DNA of 64,000 bases, taken from NCBI RefSeq assembly GCF_905171775.1, contig NC_053491.1, positions 224,354,486 through 224,418,485 of the forward strand, read 5' to 3'. Shown here piece after piece: positions 45,797 to 58,089 of the stretch; position 1 is the first letter of the stretch, and the number at the start of each line of letters is the position of its first letter. This stretch comes from Rana temporaria. Its lineage: Eukaryota; Chordata; Amphibia; Anura; Ranidae. The position numbers and the translations under genes were made by a program. Below the pieces are notes generated by a model that did no database searches, had not been told where the DNA came from, and worked only from the letters and a program-made list of their open reading frames with translations.

Positions 45797-46380
45797 ATTA
45801 GTCAGCTCCGGGGCCCCCTCTCTTCTTTAGCTCTTTTACGAGGGGGGGCTTCTTCGATGTCTTCTGCGGGGGTCCCGGTCTTCACCGCCATCTGGTTCTC
45901 TTCCGCCGGGGGGGGGGGCGCTTTCTTCATTAGCTCTTTTACAGTGGCCCCCTCCCGGGCTTCTTCGACGTCTTCAGTGGCGGTCATTGCAACTTTTTAT
46001 CTTGCACGGTATTTGCGCAATCATTTTTCAAACGCCTTTTTTTGTAAAAGAAACGGTTTCATGAATTGAAAAATAACAAAACAGTAAAGTTAGCCCAAAT
46101 TGTTGTATTATGTGAAAGATAATGTTACGCCGAGTAAATAGATACCTAACTTGTCACGTTTTAAAATTGCGCGCACTCATGGAATGGCGCCAAACTTCGG
46201 TACTTATAAATCTCCATAGGCGACGCTTAAATTTGTTTTACAGGTTACCAGTTTAGAGTTACAGAGAAGGTCTAGTGCTAGAATTGTTGCTCTTTCTCAC
46301 ATGTGTGGTTTGAACAGCGTTTACATATGTGGGCGGGATTTACGTGCGCGGTCGATTCTGAGTGCAAGCTACTGGGGACA
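45797..46380 (+). repeat. continuation of the repeat interrupted by the LINE
   Basis: A tandem pair of CTTCTT...AGCTCTTTTAC and GCTTCTTCGAYGTCTTC blocks (about 45830-45985) is present. The rest to 46380 has no recognisable ends. No gene. Confidence 0.45.
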
Positions 46381-46382
46381 GG

Positions 46383-47010
46383 GGCGTTTTAAAAAAAAAT
46401 TATAATTGCATTTTTTATTTTACTTACAATTTTTTATTTTTATTTTAACATTAGAGGTTTATTGAAGGCAATTTTTTATTTTTACACTTTTTTTCAAAAA
46501 TGTCTGATCACTTTTATTCCTATTACAAGGAATGTAAACATTCCTTGTAATAGGAATAGTGTGTGACAGGTCCTCTTTATGGAGAGATGCAGGGTCAATA
46601 ATACCCCACATCTCTCCTCTAGGCTGGGAAGCATGAGATTGTGAAAAAAAAATCACCGATCTCATGCTTTCAGCCACGATTGTGGCTTTGTTTATTTCCG
46701 GGTACCCGGACGTGATGTCATAACGTCGTGCCCGGGCCTCCGACGGTCATAGAGATCTCTATCCTCCTTATCCGGGGGGCCGATTCGTTCTCAGGACCTC
46801 CTATGGCATGGGAAAGCCCGGAGAAGCACCGATTGGAGTCCCCTCCCGCCACCTCAAGTAGGGGAACTGCCGCTATGATCATTCTTATGGTGCGCAGAAT
46901 CGCCACCTGAAGAGAAGAATATCTGAATGATGCCTGTAGCTGCAGGCATCATTCAGATATCCCCCACTGAAGTCCAGGACGTCATATGATGTCCTACGGT
47001 ACGGAAGTGG
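46383..47010. mobile_element. probable TTAA-type MITE with two perfect hairpins
   Basis: The right side ends GGAAGTGG followed by TTAA (47011-47014), as in the CCACTTrCC family. The left end is unclear. A hairpin at 46516-46557 has 20-bp perfect arms (ATTCCTATTACAAGGAATGT) with a 2-nt loop. Another at 46919-46960 has 18-bp perfect arms (ATATCTGAATGATGCCTG). Confidence 0.55.
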
Positions 47011-47642
47011 TTAAACGGTTCGAATCCCAGCTGGTTCAGCAAGGACCACCTGAGGTTCGAACCATGTATGAGTAGGCTGATTGTACTCAAGTTGATCCAT
47101 CAATGGACTTGGGTACAACCAGCATATTGGATTTTTAAGATGCAATTATTGCCAGTGGCTGTAGATGCTGGCAATAATCAATGTGTTCTCTCAGCAGGAA
47201 AGGCTCCCCACTAAAAATAAGAAAATTGTATCATCTATGGCCCACCTAAGCAAGTGGGTAAAGAAAGCTATTTTTTTGGGCTTTACAGCATAAATAAAGT
47301 ATGTGCAAACATGTTCAAATGTGTTTATCCGTTGTAATCGCAAGAGCTCCATCTATATCTACAGTGCCTTGAAAAAGTACTATACCTTATATCAGGCTTA
47401 GCGTGCCTCCGGACCACCCATCCACCCCTAATGGGTTCAAACTGTGGATGGGAGGGGGCACGTGTGAGGAAAGATAAATGAATAAAACATGAGAAAGCTA
47501 AAGTCCCAAGAAGATAAATATAGTTATCGTAACATACAAGAAAAGGAGCATACACCTCCTGTGCGTTGTTTCTGAAATACCTGAACTGACCCTAAAAAAA
47601 TTGGTCGTATTTTTGGTCATATCTGGCCAGAGCACTTTCTTA

Positions 47643-48079
47643 TGCCGCATACACACCATCACTTTATGTGATGAAAAAAAAACGACATTTTATGTGAAGT
47701 AAAAAACGACGTTTTTGAAACTTCAATTTTCAAAGACGAAGTTGTCTACACACCATCGTTTTTCTCACAATGTTCTAGCAAAGCGAGGTTACGTTCCACC
47801 ACGTTTTTCCATTGAAGCTCGCTTCATAAGTAGCTTCTGGGCATGCGCGGATGAAAAAACTTCGTTTTAAACGACGTTTTTGCTACACACGGTCAATTTC
47901 TGTGAAGCAAAAGTTGACGTTTTGAAAAACGACACATAAAATTGAAGCATGCTTCAATTTTTTTTGGTCGTTTTTTAGAAGACATAAAACAACGTTTTCC
48001 CCCACACGGTCAATTAAAGTGACGTTTTTAAAAACGTCATTTTTTTTCATCACATAAAACGACCGTGTGTACGCGGCAT
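47643..48079. mobile_element. TA-flanked MITE nested in Tc1 (left)
   Basis: TGCCGCATACACACCATCAC at the left is matched by the inverted right end TGCCGCGTACACACGGTCGT, with TA outside both ends. The interior repeats AAAAACGACGTTTT-like blocks and ACATAAAACGAC. Non-coding. Confidence 0.88.
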
Positions 48080-48081
48080 TA

Positions 48082-48880
48082 CACGTTTGCTGTGTCCCCC
48101 ACATGGCTTCTCACAAACTGCAAACGGGACTTCCCATGGCTTTCTTCTTGCCACTCTTCCATAAAGGCTAGATTTTTGGAGTGCACGACTAATTCCCTGT
48201 ACACACGATTGGATATCTAATCCGATGTATTTTTTCATCGGATATCCGATGAAGCTGACTTTCATCAGTCAAAAATCCGACCGTGTCCAACGCGGTGACG
48301 TAAAACACTATGACGTGCTGAGAAAAATTAAGTTCGATGCTTCCGAGCATGCGTCGACTTGATTCTGAGCATGCGTGAATTTTTCTCCGATGGATTTCCA
48401 CACAGACAATCGCTTTTTTTCTATCGGTTTTTTATCCATAGGAAAATTTTTAAACATGTTCTATTTTTTTTTACCAATGGGGCCCACACACGATCGGTTT
48501 GTCCGATGAAAACGGTCCGTCGGTCTGTTTTCATCAGACAAACTGATCGTGTGTACAGGGCTTTATAGTTGTCCTGTGGACAGATTCTCCCACCTGAGCT
48601 GTGAATCTCTGCAGCTCCTCCAGAGTTACCATGGGCCTTTTGGCTGCTTCTCTGATTAATGCTCTCCTTGCCCGGCCTGTCAGTTTAGGTGGACGGCCAT
48701 GTCTTGGTAGGTTTCCAGTTGTGCCATACTATTTCCATTTTAGAATGATGGATTGAACAGTGCTCTGTGAGATGTTCAAAGCTTGGGATATTTTTTTATA
48801 TGCTAACCCTGCTTTTAACTTCTCCACAACTTTATCCCTGACCTCTCTGGTGTGTTACTTGGCCTTCATGGTGCTATTTG
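48082..48880 (-). pseudogene. Tc1 transposase remnant (N-terminal DNA-binding part)
   Basis: Minus-strand reading gives a degraded helix-turn-helix region (AKLVEKLKAGLAYKKISQALN-like, then STVQSIILKWK-like and GRPPKLTGRARRALI-like stretches). It continues with AQVGESVHRTT and, beyond the nested MITE, ISRALQKSSLYGRVARRKP. The DDE catalytic half is not recognisable. Several frameshifts and the insertion at 48192-48563 destroy it. Confidence 0.8.
48192..48563. mobile_element. TA-flanked MITE nested in Tc1 transposase
   Basis: ATTCCCTGTACACACGAT at the left is matched by inverted AAGCCCTGTACACACGAT at the right. TA lies at 48190-48191 and 48564-48565. The element separates two contiguous parts of the transposase. 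Its interior is closely related to the element at 2004-2335 (AAGTCGACGCATGCTCGGAAG-like block shared). Confidence 0.9.
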
Positions 48881-49254
48881 TTGACTGAGGTTCTCTAACA
48901 AACCTCTTAAGGGCTTCACAGAATAGCTGTATTTATATTGAAATTAAATTACACACAGGAGGACTCTATTTACTAATTAGGTGACTTCTGAAGGCAATTG
49001 GTTCCACTAGATTTTAGTTAGGGGTATCAGAGTAAAGGGGGCTTAATACAAATGCACACCACACTTTTCAGATATTTATTTGTAAAAAAAAAAATTGAAT
49101 TTTTTTTTATAATTTTCCTTTCACTTCACAATTATGTGCCACTTTGTGTTGGTCTATCACATAAAATCCTAATAAAATACATTTACGTTTTTGGTTGTAA
49201 CATGACAAAATGTGGAAAATTGCAAAGGGTATGAATACTTTTTCAAGGCACTGC

Positions 49255-50560
49255 GGGTTTTTAGTTGACCTGAAGAGTTAAAGAGCCCCATATTCCATCT
49301 TCCATTATTAATGCTGCAAAAAATATCCAGTGCTGTGTGTAGTGCTGGAAATTTTTAGAAAGATTATTATTCTATTTTAAAAAAAGATTTCTATGAAGAT
49401 TACATTAAGAAAGCTATCATAGATTTTCATTAATTAAATACTTCTGGTCACATATTTAGGCACACATCAAGTTTGCATATTTATTTTTTTATTACATAGA
49501 AGATTAGCTTGTCTCTCTCGTTTGCTTTTCTCTTTCCTCTTTTTTCATTTCCCAACTGGCCTGTAGGGACACATAATCCCAGCAAACCTGATTAAAATGG
49601 GATTTCCAGCATCTGACGTCAAAGGGAATCCTAACACATCCATCATTTCAGTGTCTACATTGCTGGTGGCGCTCAGAATCCCAACACCTTGCGTCTAAGT
49701 ATTAATATATCTCTTTCAGGCTTCTGTGTAGCTGCAGCAGGAGGGAGAACAGCAGGTGCAGGTGGAATGGGTATAGTGTGTAAACTCAGATGACAAGCAC
49801 AAAAGAGATAATGTTTACACAGCACTGTCTGTGCCATAAAAAGTGTTATTGAGCTGCTCAGTAACCTGTCTGACCAATGATCCAGTTTATGGGGTGATTT
49901 ACTAAAGGGGTTATACACTGTAGCTTGTGTTGACAACAAATAACCAATCAAGTTAGTGATTTTTTTTTTTAAAGCGGTACTTTACCAAGGTTGGACAAGG
50001 TATTTGTAGTGAACATGGGCTGGAGTAAATACGTTTCCTTTATTTCCATCAGAGAAGAATTGAAAGGGATTAGCACACAAAACATTACCTCTGTGATAGG
50101 TCCATTCCTTTTACATAAAACGCTTTCTGGTTTTACCAGCACTAAATTAGCGTGTTACATTGTATTGTCTTAAAAGTAAAAAAAAAAATGTTGAAACTGA
50201 ATGCACAAAAACACTTCAGAACCACAACTACACATTCCCCGAAACCCCCCTGTATCCCCAATCATTCCAAAAATATTCTAAATATAGACATCAGGTATAT
50301 GTTTGATGGAAATTTGATAGGGAATAGGTGACAAGCTAGGTGACGTGATTTACCCTGCAGCAAACTTTTGCAGGTATGGCCCAGCTGTGGAAAAGTTATG
50401 TGTGGTACATTTACAGTACCAGAATAGGTCAGAAGAGGTGGCAGGAGCTGTAGAGGGTGCAAGCCAGCAGAGTTGGCTGGAGTTCATTATGGTGGCAGGT
50501 CAGGAAAGATGTCAGGAGCTGGTAATGGTGGTGGGGCAGCAGAGGTGGCAGGAGATTGTA
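49255..50560. other. unassigned interval
   Basis: One remnant of the GATTTACTAAAGG family near 49893 and ordinary AT-rich DNA. No exon or RNA gene supported. Confidence 0.3.
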
Positions 50561-50562
50561 AT

Positions 50563-50893
50563 GGCACAGTGGTGTAGTGGCTAGCACTTTTACCAGCAGC
50601 AAAAAGGGTCGCTAGTTTGAATCCTGACCACGACACCATCTGCCTGGAGTTTGCAGGTTCTCCCTGTTCCTGCGTGGGTTTCCTCTGAGTACTCTGGTTT
50701 CCTCACACACTCTAAAGACATGCTGGTAGGTTAATTGGTTCCTGTCTAAATTGGCCCTAGTATATGTATAAATGTGTGTTAGGGACCTTAGGTTGTAAGC
50801 TCCTTGAGGGTAGGTACTGATGTGAATGTACAATGTATATGTAAAGCACTGCGTAAATTGCAGTGCTATATAAGTACCTGAAATAATAATAAC
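50563..50893 (+). mobile_element. tRNA-derived SINE, V-SINE-like
   Basis: The head has an A-box-like TGGTGTAGTGGCTAGCAC and a B-box-like AGTTTGAATCC. The body is CCTGGAGTTTGCAGGTTCTC through TGGGTTTCCTCTGAGTAC to TTTCCTCACACACTC, the conserved central domain of vertebrate V-SINEs. The 3' part, AAGCACTGCGTAAATTGC and CTATATAAGTACCTGAAATA, ends in (AAT)n, as expected for a LINE-mobilised tail. Transcription by RNA polymerase III is known for the family. The B box here departs from GGTTCGAATCC. Confidence 0.9.
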
Positions 50894-51668
50894 GTTGGTA
50901 GGCCTGCATAGGTTGCAGGAGCTGGTAATGGGGGAAATTTTTTTTTTTTTTTACTGAGTCGGATTATAAGTAATAATGTGGTCAGTAGCATTAGTTTTAT
51001 ATTCATTGTTGATCTAGGACTGGTTCATTTTTATGAAAGTGAGCCGGTCAACAGTGCCAGGGGACAGGCAGGTTCATCTATTTGTAACAAAACTGCCTAC
51101 TGCTCCAAAGGCCCTCTCAGACACTGGCTGTGTGCAAGTTCCAGACAGTCATCCAACCTTGACACTCAATAGTTCATGGAGTCTTCACTCCAAAGGCCCT
51201 AAAAAATCCACATCAGCCACAGACCCCAAGTAGTCTGCATTCATAAAGTTTAGATACTGCATTTGACTGCTGTCAGCATCAGGCCTGTCCACTGTAGTTG
51301 GGAAAACTACCGTACTTAAATGCCTTGATGAAGCAGCCACTGCCTCTTTTGCTTCACCTATCAGTGATTTGAGGATCTGAAGTATATTGGGATTGAGAAG
51401 GGATCCTACCACTATCTGGAAATGCAGTCAAAAGATTCTTCTTGTTTTTGCTCCTTCTGCCATTTTCCCCTTGTATCAGGGATCAAAAAGGGTGGCCACA
51501 CAATAATGGTCCTTCTCCTTCATAGCTCCAACCACTCCTCATACTCGTCCCCTCCGCGTCATGCCTCTGCCTTAGGGGGATAAATGCAATAGGCAAAGGA
51601 TGCCAGCTGGAAACTGGAATATACATGATGCAGTGTAAAAATTTGCCAGCACACCATGGATCTTCAAA
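50894..51668. other. unassigned interval
   Basis: GCAGGAGCTGGTAATGG occurs on both sides of the SINE (about 50512 and 50918), suggesting a local repeat that the SINE interrupted. No gene seen. Confidence 0.35.
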
Positions 51669-51672
51669 TTAA

Positions 51673-52096
51673 AGCGGAGGTCCACCCGAATTTTTTCTTT
51701 TTTAAAAGCCAGCAGCTACAAATACTGCAGCTGCTGACTTTTTAAAAATGGACCCTTACCTGTCCAGCACGCCCGTGATATCCGCAGACGAGGCTGGGCA
51801 ATCGCTCGGTCCTCAGATGCTGCCGCCGCCATGCTCTGTGAGGGAATCAGGAAGTGAAGCCTTGCGGCTTCACTGCCCGGTTCCCTACTGCGCATGTAGC
51901 CCGACGCACCGTCACTGGTCCCAGCTCTCTCCTGGGAACAGTGTGTTTCCCAGGAGACAGCAGGGGGGGGGGCGGCAAGTGGCGTAGACTGTCACGGGAG
52001 TCAGGTATCTGCACCCCCCGAAAGGTGCCAAATGTGTCACCGGAGGTAGGGAGGGTTCCGAAAACCGGAAGTTCCATTTTTGGGTGGAACTCCGCT
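51673..52096. mobile_element. TTAA-flanked MITE, AGCGG family, copy 2
   Basis: TTAA at 51669-51672 and 52097-52100. Ends are AGCGGAGGTCCACCC and, inverted, AGCGGAGTTCCACCC. It shares CAGCTACAAATACTGCAGCT and GCTTCACTGCCCGGTTCCCTA with copy 1 at 17027. Confidence 0.9.
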
Positions 52097-52100
52097 TTAA

Positions 52101-53299
52101 GTCCATACCAATTTTTACATGTTTGGAAAAACAACAAGACTTCTTTTGATGGCAATACTTTCCTATGAACCAGACAAGTTGGCATCCCAAATCTTTTTTT
52201 CTGGTTATTTGCCTAAAGGGTCCACTTAGAAGGTTGTCCAAGTTACATATTTTTAAATGAGTTGTTTGTAAGAATTTAAAACATATCTTTACAAAGCCCA
52301 ACAATACAGGATCTGCATCGATTTCATGCAATTAGAGACTTTTCTATTGCCTTCTATTTTAAGACACCTATCCATGAGCATATCATTTAAAGCTTTCTGG
52401 GTACGCGCTAAATAGTTTTATACCTTATATGGTAAATATCATTCTGAACAGATCAGAAATGATAGAGAGGGAGTTAGACAGATGTATAAATAGATAGATA
52501 CATGTATTAGTAGGTAATGCCAGGTGGAAACAGCTTTACGAGATGAATGGTGGTACTTGTGTAAGGAAGGGCTTGATAACCATGACCATGACACAAAGAC
52601 TGTCGCTTCCATTATATTGTTTCATATTTAGCCCATGTGAGAATGTATGATACCTTTCAAAAAAGCAAAGCAATGAAATAACCAAGCTGCAAAATAATTA
52701 CAGCTATACTTTTGTTGGTACCAGCTGAGCCTCTAAATAAGTAATACATTGCTTTCTTGTTGATCTAATCCCTTTGTGAAATATTTATAGGCACTTTTAA
52801 CACAGAGTTATAATATATTTATGTTTCAATTACAACAATGCAGTTGTCTTTGTTACAGGTGCAGCCAAAAGTGTTTGGTCTGAGACTCAATCCCAGAACA
52901 GGAACTATTGTTGGGAAAATTGTATAGAGCGTAGTCTTAAAAAAAAAAGACCATCCTTCTCCTGCGGTGTCTGCTGTGAAAGCCACCACACTTAATTGTT
53001 CTCTGACAGAGTCTATTTGATCTACTCTTACTGGTTGTGCAAGCTTGTCCAATTTGTTTTCTGACCTCTAAAGTGTAAAAGGTCGAAAAACCTTGTAATA
53101 GGATGTGAATTCAGTGAAGGGTGATATGTCTGATGATAGGTGGTTTATATTTTAGATAGGCCAGGGTAACCTTCCCTGGTGGGATAGTATGTAACAGAAA
53201 CACAAAGATCATAGTGAATCTAATGTCCTATGTGAACCAGCCAGACATGCACAGTGGGTGCGAAAGGAGTAAAGGAGCTTATAATTCCCCACACACCAG
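52101..53299. other. unassigned interval
   Basis: AT-rich. No terminal repeats, exon or RNA gene that I can support. Confidence 0.3.
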
Positions 53300-53303
53300 T
53301 TAA

Positions 53304-53791
53304 AGTGTTACTAAACCCACAACAGTAAAATAAGTCTGTATATGTAGTAAACCATGTTTGTTATACGCACTCTGGAACCTAAGGGGTCAATCCTGCGCAT
53401 TATGTAAAATGTCTGTTTGATCCTGTCTTCTTTGATCCTCTTCTTCTTTTACTGTTCCCAATCCATCTGCTGATAGTACAGAGCCCTGGAGGCACTCTGC
53501 ACATGCTCAGTTTGGTGTATATTGCTAGCCATTTTTTTTTTTTTGGGGAGCGTGCATGTGATCAGCACTGGGCCAATCAGCACTGTCCAGACAAAAGGTC
53601 AGGGGTCCTGCAGTCTCATAGGACAGTCAAAGTAGAATGAAATCTCCTCCTACAAGCTTTAGTCATAAGACTGCTATATACTTCTGATGAGATAAGGTAT
53701 TTAACAGTTTATTTTTACTAAAATAATTGCATTTCCATGTACCGTGGGAGACCAGATATAGTGAATGCCGGGTCCTCGGTTTAGTAAAACT
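53304..53791. mobile_element. TTAA-flanked MITE, AGTGTTACTAAACC ends
   Basis: TTAA at 53300-53303 and 53792-53795. Ends are AGTGTTACTAAACCC and, inverted, AGTTTTACTAAACCG. Non-coding. Confidence 0.85.
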
Positions 53792-53984
53792 TTAAGCATT
53801 TTTTACTTTTTACCCTCTATGAGAGCTCATACATTGTGATATACTCAAAGAGCTCATTTGGTGTGTTTTCTGGCAGCCACAAAATACTGAACATACCCAA
53901 ACCCATGGCTCTGCTCAAGACGTGCTCCTTTCATTACACAACTTGGGTGCTGACTACCACAGCCCATCTCCACCCTCCGTCAAA

Positions 53985-54480
53985 GGTATAGTAAAAACGT
54001 TCTTTTCAGGAACAAAAAAAAGTGATTTTTTTTTTGAGCCTGTAAAGCATTGCACCAGCGATCAGCAGACCACTGGTGCCATGCAGGTCTCCTGCAGATC
54101 TGTCAGTGTATCTGTGAGCCTGTACATCCCTTACGGGCAGACAGATACACTGACAGGAAGAATCAATGAACTATGCAAGGGGCTTCACAGCACTGTGGTA
54201 GTTGATTGAGAACTACAAGCCGACAGCCGCAAAGGATGTCGGGACTTGTAGTTCATTCACACACAGAGCTGTGTGAATGAATGACACAGCCATGTGGGTG
54301 GTGCCACGCACATCCGCACTGATATCAGAAAGTGACAGCTAGTATAGGGAACTTCTCCCTGTACTGCTGTCACATGGGGAGGGGTGGATCGGGCAGCGGC
54401 TGCAGCATTGGGAACATGTTACATGTTTCAGCCCATGTAATATGTTCCCAAAAGTGAACTTATCCTTTAGGCTTAATTCC
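53985..54480. mobile_element. probable MITE with AAAGGTATAGTAAAAACG end
   Basis: The left AAAGGTATAGTAAAAACGTTC and right GTGAACTTATCCTTTAG are weak inverted repeats. Inside, TGTCAGTGTATCTGT (near 54101) pairs with ACAGATACACTGACA (near 54139). An ACTACAAG...CTTGTAGT hairpin follows. Boundaries uncertain. Confidence 0.55.
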
Positions 54481-54884
54481 AAAACTTAGCTCTTCTTTCC
54501 GTGTTTAATAATCATCAAAAATACTCCATACAATAATGTCTCCACCTGATTACATTATTGTATGCAGTCATTTTTTAAAGATTGTTAAACACAGAAAGAA
54601 GAGCTACGTTTTGTAGTGCAGCTTACATCTTTGACAGCACAAAATACTGATTGTATTACTGTCTCATTATGTGGGTCAGATGTAAATATGCTAGGCAGCA
54701 AACGTGTTTTTTTTTTTTCAATAGGCAATAGCTGACAGTGATGATCACAGGATTCCCTCAATAATATGCACAAAGAGCAGAGGGAGTCCCAGGCATTACA
54801 ACTATCTGCCCTTATTCATCATATATTTTGTGTTATTAATTGTATTTCAGCAAGCAGCTGTGCACTACACTGGTAAACTTGTTG

Positions 54885-55190
54885 TCATAGGCGTGCGCAC
54901 AGGGTGTGCCAGCCAGGTGTGCCCAGGCACACCCTTATTACCTTGTGCAGCACAGATTTCCCCTACTGTCCTGGTTCCCCCCCCCCACCTTCCCCCCACA
55001 GCGCCCCCGGCTTCCCTCCTCTCCTCTCCCGCCGGCTGTTGCTGCAGTAATGTTTTAGGATAAGTGGAGGGAGGGGTCTGTAAATATGTAATTTACTGGC
55101 CCCTTCCCTTTCTGAATGAACATTGTAAGTGATCGGTAGTGTGTGTGTTTGAGCTTTGGGGTGCACACCCTAATGCAATAGGCTGCTTGT
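54885..55190. repeat. interspersed repeat, GCACACCCT ends
   Basis: ATAGGCGTGCGCACAGGGTG near 54888 and GTGCACACCCTAATGCAAT near 55161 look like a diverged inverted pair enclosing a C-rich stretch. Class undetermined. Confidence 0.4.
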
Positions 55191-55442
55191 TGTGTAGAGA
55201 CAAGTAGACTGATTTTAGTGAAATTTATTTTGCAGTGCCAACATTTTTACAAAATCAGCCTGTATTTTCACCATGGGGCGCTCCTTAGGGGAAATTTGTT
55301 TTAGAAAAAAAATCTACTTTTAACAAAGTCCTTCCCATGCTACTTCTTCAAACCCTTTGAAACTCAGCAAGCCACCCTGAGTAGTTGTGCAGAAATTTGG
55401 GGGATAACATTCATGCGCCTAGCAAGCTGCAGCAAATTTAAA

Positions 55443-56175
55443 GGGGCAGATCCACAGAGATCTGCACGGGCGCAGCGTATTGGGAGATACGCTACGCCGC
55501 TGTAACTTACATTTTTAAACTTTGAATCCTCAAAGAATTTGCGCCGTAAGTTACGGCGGCGTAGTGTATCTCTCGCGGCGTAAGGGCGCCTAATTCAAAT
55601 CGGCGATTAGGGGGCGTGTTTCATTTAAATGAAGCACGTCCCCGCGCCGAATGAACTGCGCATTGCGCCGTCCCTAAATTTCCCGCCGTGCATTGCGCGA
55701 AATGACGTCGCAAGGACGTCATTTTTTAAACTTAGACGTGACTTACATCCATCCCGATTCACGGACGACTTACGCAAAAAAAAGAAAAAAATCAAATTTC
55801 GACGCGGGAACGACGGCCATACTTAACATGGCAAGTCTAACTATACGCGACGAAATAGCAGCTTTAACTATACACCGGAAAAAGCCGACTAGAGACGACG
55901 TAAGAGAATGCGACGGACGCGCGTACGTTCGTGGATCGTCGGAAATAGCTAATTTGCATACCCGACACGGAAAACGATGCAAACTCCACCCAGCGGACGC
56001 CGAAGTATTGCATCTTAGATCCGAAGGCGTACGAAGCCGTACACCTGTCCGATATAACCCAGAAGCCGTTGTATCTTGTTTTGAGGATTCAAAACAACGA
56101 TACGACGCAGGAAATTTGAAAGTACGCCGGCGTATCAGTAGATACACCGGCGTACTGGCTCTGTGGATCTACCCC
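55443..56175 (+). mobile_element. CpG-rich MITE, copy 4 (TSD AAA)
   Basis: 733 bp. Ends are GGGGCAGATCCACAGAG and, inverted, GGGGTAGATCCACAGAG, flanked by AAA (55440-55442 and 56176-56178). The GATCCACAGA ends define a subfamily with copy 5. It contains GTCGCAAGGACGTCATT and ACGCGGGAACGACGG. The CTCF-like site is eroded (CTCCACCCAGCGG). Confidence 0.92.
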
Positions 56176-56423
56176 AAAGGGTTTAATAGTAGTAGTACAC
56201 AGTGTGACATATCAGGATAAAACCAAAGTAGTTTGAAGGGCCTGTTGACCTCTTAAATTATGTAATATGGTCCTGTTAACAAACAGTGCTTTCTGCAATA
56301 AGTACGCAAAAAAATGTCAATCCTGATGGGCCAAAAAACACATCATTTTTACAATAGGCATGCTACAAGCTTCAATAATGACACTATATGAGCAGCAAAA
56401 AAAAGCAGTCTTTACAGTGTTAA

Positions 56424-57001
56424 AGTAGTTGTAAACCCGAAATATTTTATTTTATTTTTTGATGTCACAATGTACAGTATAAGATTTCCTATCATCTGTG
56501 CTCAGTCTTGCCACACAGAGTTAATCCAGCTCTGAGCAATCCTCTTTTATTGTTCAGTGAAATAAAACGGACTTACAGAGAAAAACCTTGGTCCGTTCCG
56601 CCCCCTTGTTGTGAGTGACAGATTATTTACATATCTCATGCACTAGCTTCATTATTTTTTAATTCTCATCCCCACTCCTTTTCTGAAGTCATGTGGTTAC
56701 TTTTCTGGATTTTGACTGGATGTTAGTGATCATAGCAGAATTCAGTGTAAGAAATACACAGGAAAAAATGCATGTTAACAAGGGGAGTGTAGAGGTGGGC
56801 GGAAAGTCTACTGATATCACGACTCCACCCACAGAGCTCCAGACAACAGACCCACCCACAGAATCTGCAGGTTTTCAGTTCTTATAACAGACAGAGGGGA
56901 GATATTTGACAGGTGAGGATACATGCAGGAGGCATCTATATCCTTATAGATCAGCACTATGGCAGTAGTTTAGAAAGGATGAGAGTGGGTTTACATCCAC
57001 T
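56424..57001. mobile_element. TTAA-flanked MITE, AGTAGTTGTAAACCC ends
   Basis: TTAA at 56420-56423 and 57002-57005. Ends are AGTAGTTGTAAACCC and, inverted, AGTGGATGTAAACCC. Non-coding. Confidence 0.87.
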
Positions 57002-57670
57002 TTAAGGCAACAAATGAGAAACTGTGACAATACACAGGCAACACACAGGAAATCGTAATATGTGTCAACATCAAATGTGCAATTATTACAATAAATGGAC
57101 AATTAATGCTATTAACCTAAATACATTTTGATTTTCCACTGAAATTTTTGGCAAACCAAAAGCTCAGTTTGCACTCATCCCTAGAACTTAATTTCACGTA
57201 ATTTCCCAATTACTTGTGTGTATGTTTGTAATGGATTTAATCTTTTTGTTACAAGCTCAGAGCAGGTCAGTTCCTTTCCACTTACTTTTCCAAATCCACT
57301 GGAAGCTGAGGGTAAGGAAATAATGCTTTATGTGATTTATTAAAGCTTAGTAAAGAAAGGACCAGTATAAACGTCTATAATAGAAAGAAAAAAAATGTAG
57401 TGAGTAGAATTGCTTGAATACACACCATGCAAGACACTCCAATGTCTAACGTGTCTCACGTGGCATCCCAGTAGTTTTACATATCAGTAAAAGATTAATG
57501 CAGGTACAAGAGGTCTAGTACCAGTGAAACAACACACAACTAAAAAATAAAAAATAAAACGTATACTTAATGTGACACTAAACCCAAGTAAAAAAAAAAA
57601 TGATGTTCAATATCTAAGCTGTAGTGATCTATGTCCCTTCCAACAGCAGCCTTGGACAGCATAGCCTTAA

Positions 57671-58089
57671 AGTATAACTAAAAGCAAAACTTTTTCGTTT
57701 TGGATAGAGTGGAGAGGGGTTAGAAAACCTATCAGGTTTTATTGCCGCTTGTGCCCCTCATTAAGGAGATTCGCCCTCTCTATGTGTCCTGTTTACTATA
57801 ACCATTGAATGTGAAAGTAAAAGAAAATCCCACATTTTGGGTTGTCCCCATAAAAGTAATAGCATGAAAATCTTCCAAAGGGGACACTAGTTCTGGTGAC
57901 CTGGGGGTCCCCATGGAATTCCCTTCATTTGCAGGGATTTCCTCTCACTTCCTGTTTGGCTATGGAACAGGAAGTGAGGGAAAATCTCTGCAATGGGACA
58001 CAGAGGGCGAAAAAAAATAATCGAACATGGGGTTATAACACTCCCTTACTCTATCCAAATACAAAAAAAGGTTTGCTAATAGTTCTACT
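57671..58089. mobile_element. TTAA-flanked MITE, AGTATAACTAAA ends
   Basis: TTAA at 57667-57670 and 58090-58093. Ends are AGTATAACTAAAAGCAAA and, inverted, AGTAGAACTATTAGCAAA. TTTTGGATAGAGTGG is mirrored by CTATCCAAATACAAAA near the right end. Confidence 0.87.

Larger units (their letters stand above)
47361..49254 (-). mobile_element. Tc1-like transposon fossil with two nested MITEs
   Basis: The left end CAGTGCCTTGAAAAAGTA and the right end, inverted CAGTGCCTTGAAAAAGTA, match. Between them on the minus strand is transposase debris and a further ATAAAATCCTAATAAAATAC-type subterminal block. The transposase is interrupted by MITEs at 47643-48079 and 48192-48563. A TA precedes the left end. The right flank reads GGG, so the TSD is not preserved. 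Confidence 0.88.

Noticed and set aside
47017..47063. tRNA B-box-like GGTTCGAATCC
   Set aside because: No A box at the right distance and no cloverleaf. GGTTCGAA is mirrored by TTCGAACC 30 bp later, so this is a small inverted repeat.
55693..56220. 175-residue open frame inside CpG-MITE copy 4 and its mirror in copy 5
   Set aside because: The frame is not open in the other copies and lies in a structured CpG-rich MITE. Open frames are expected by chance in stop-poor GC-rich sequence.
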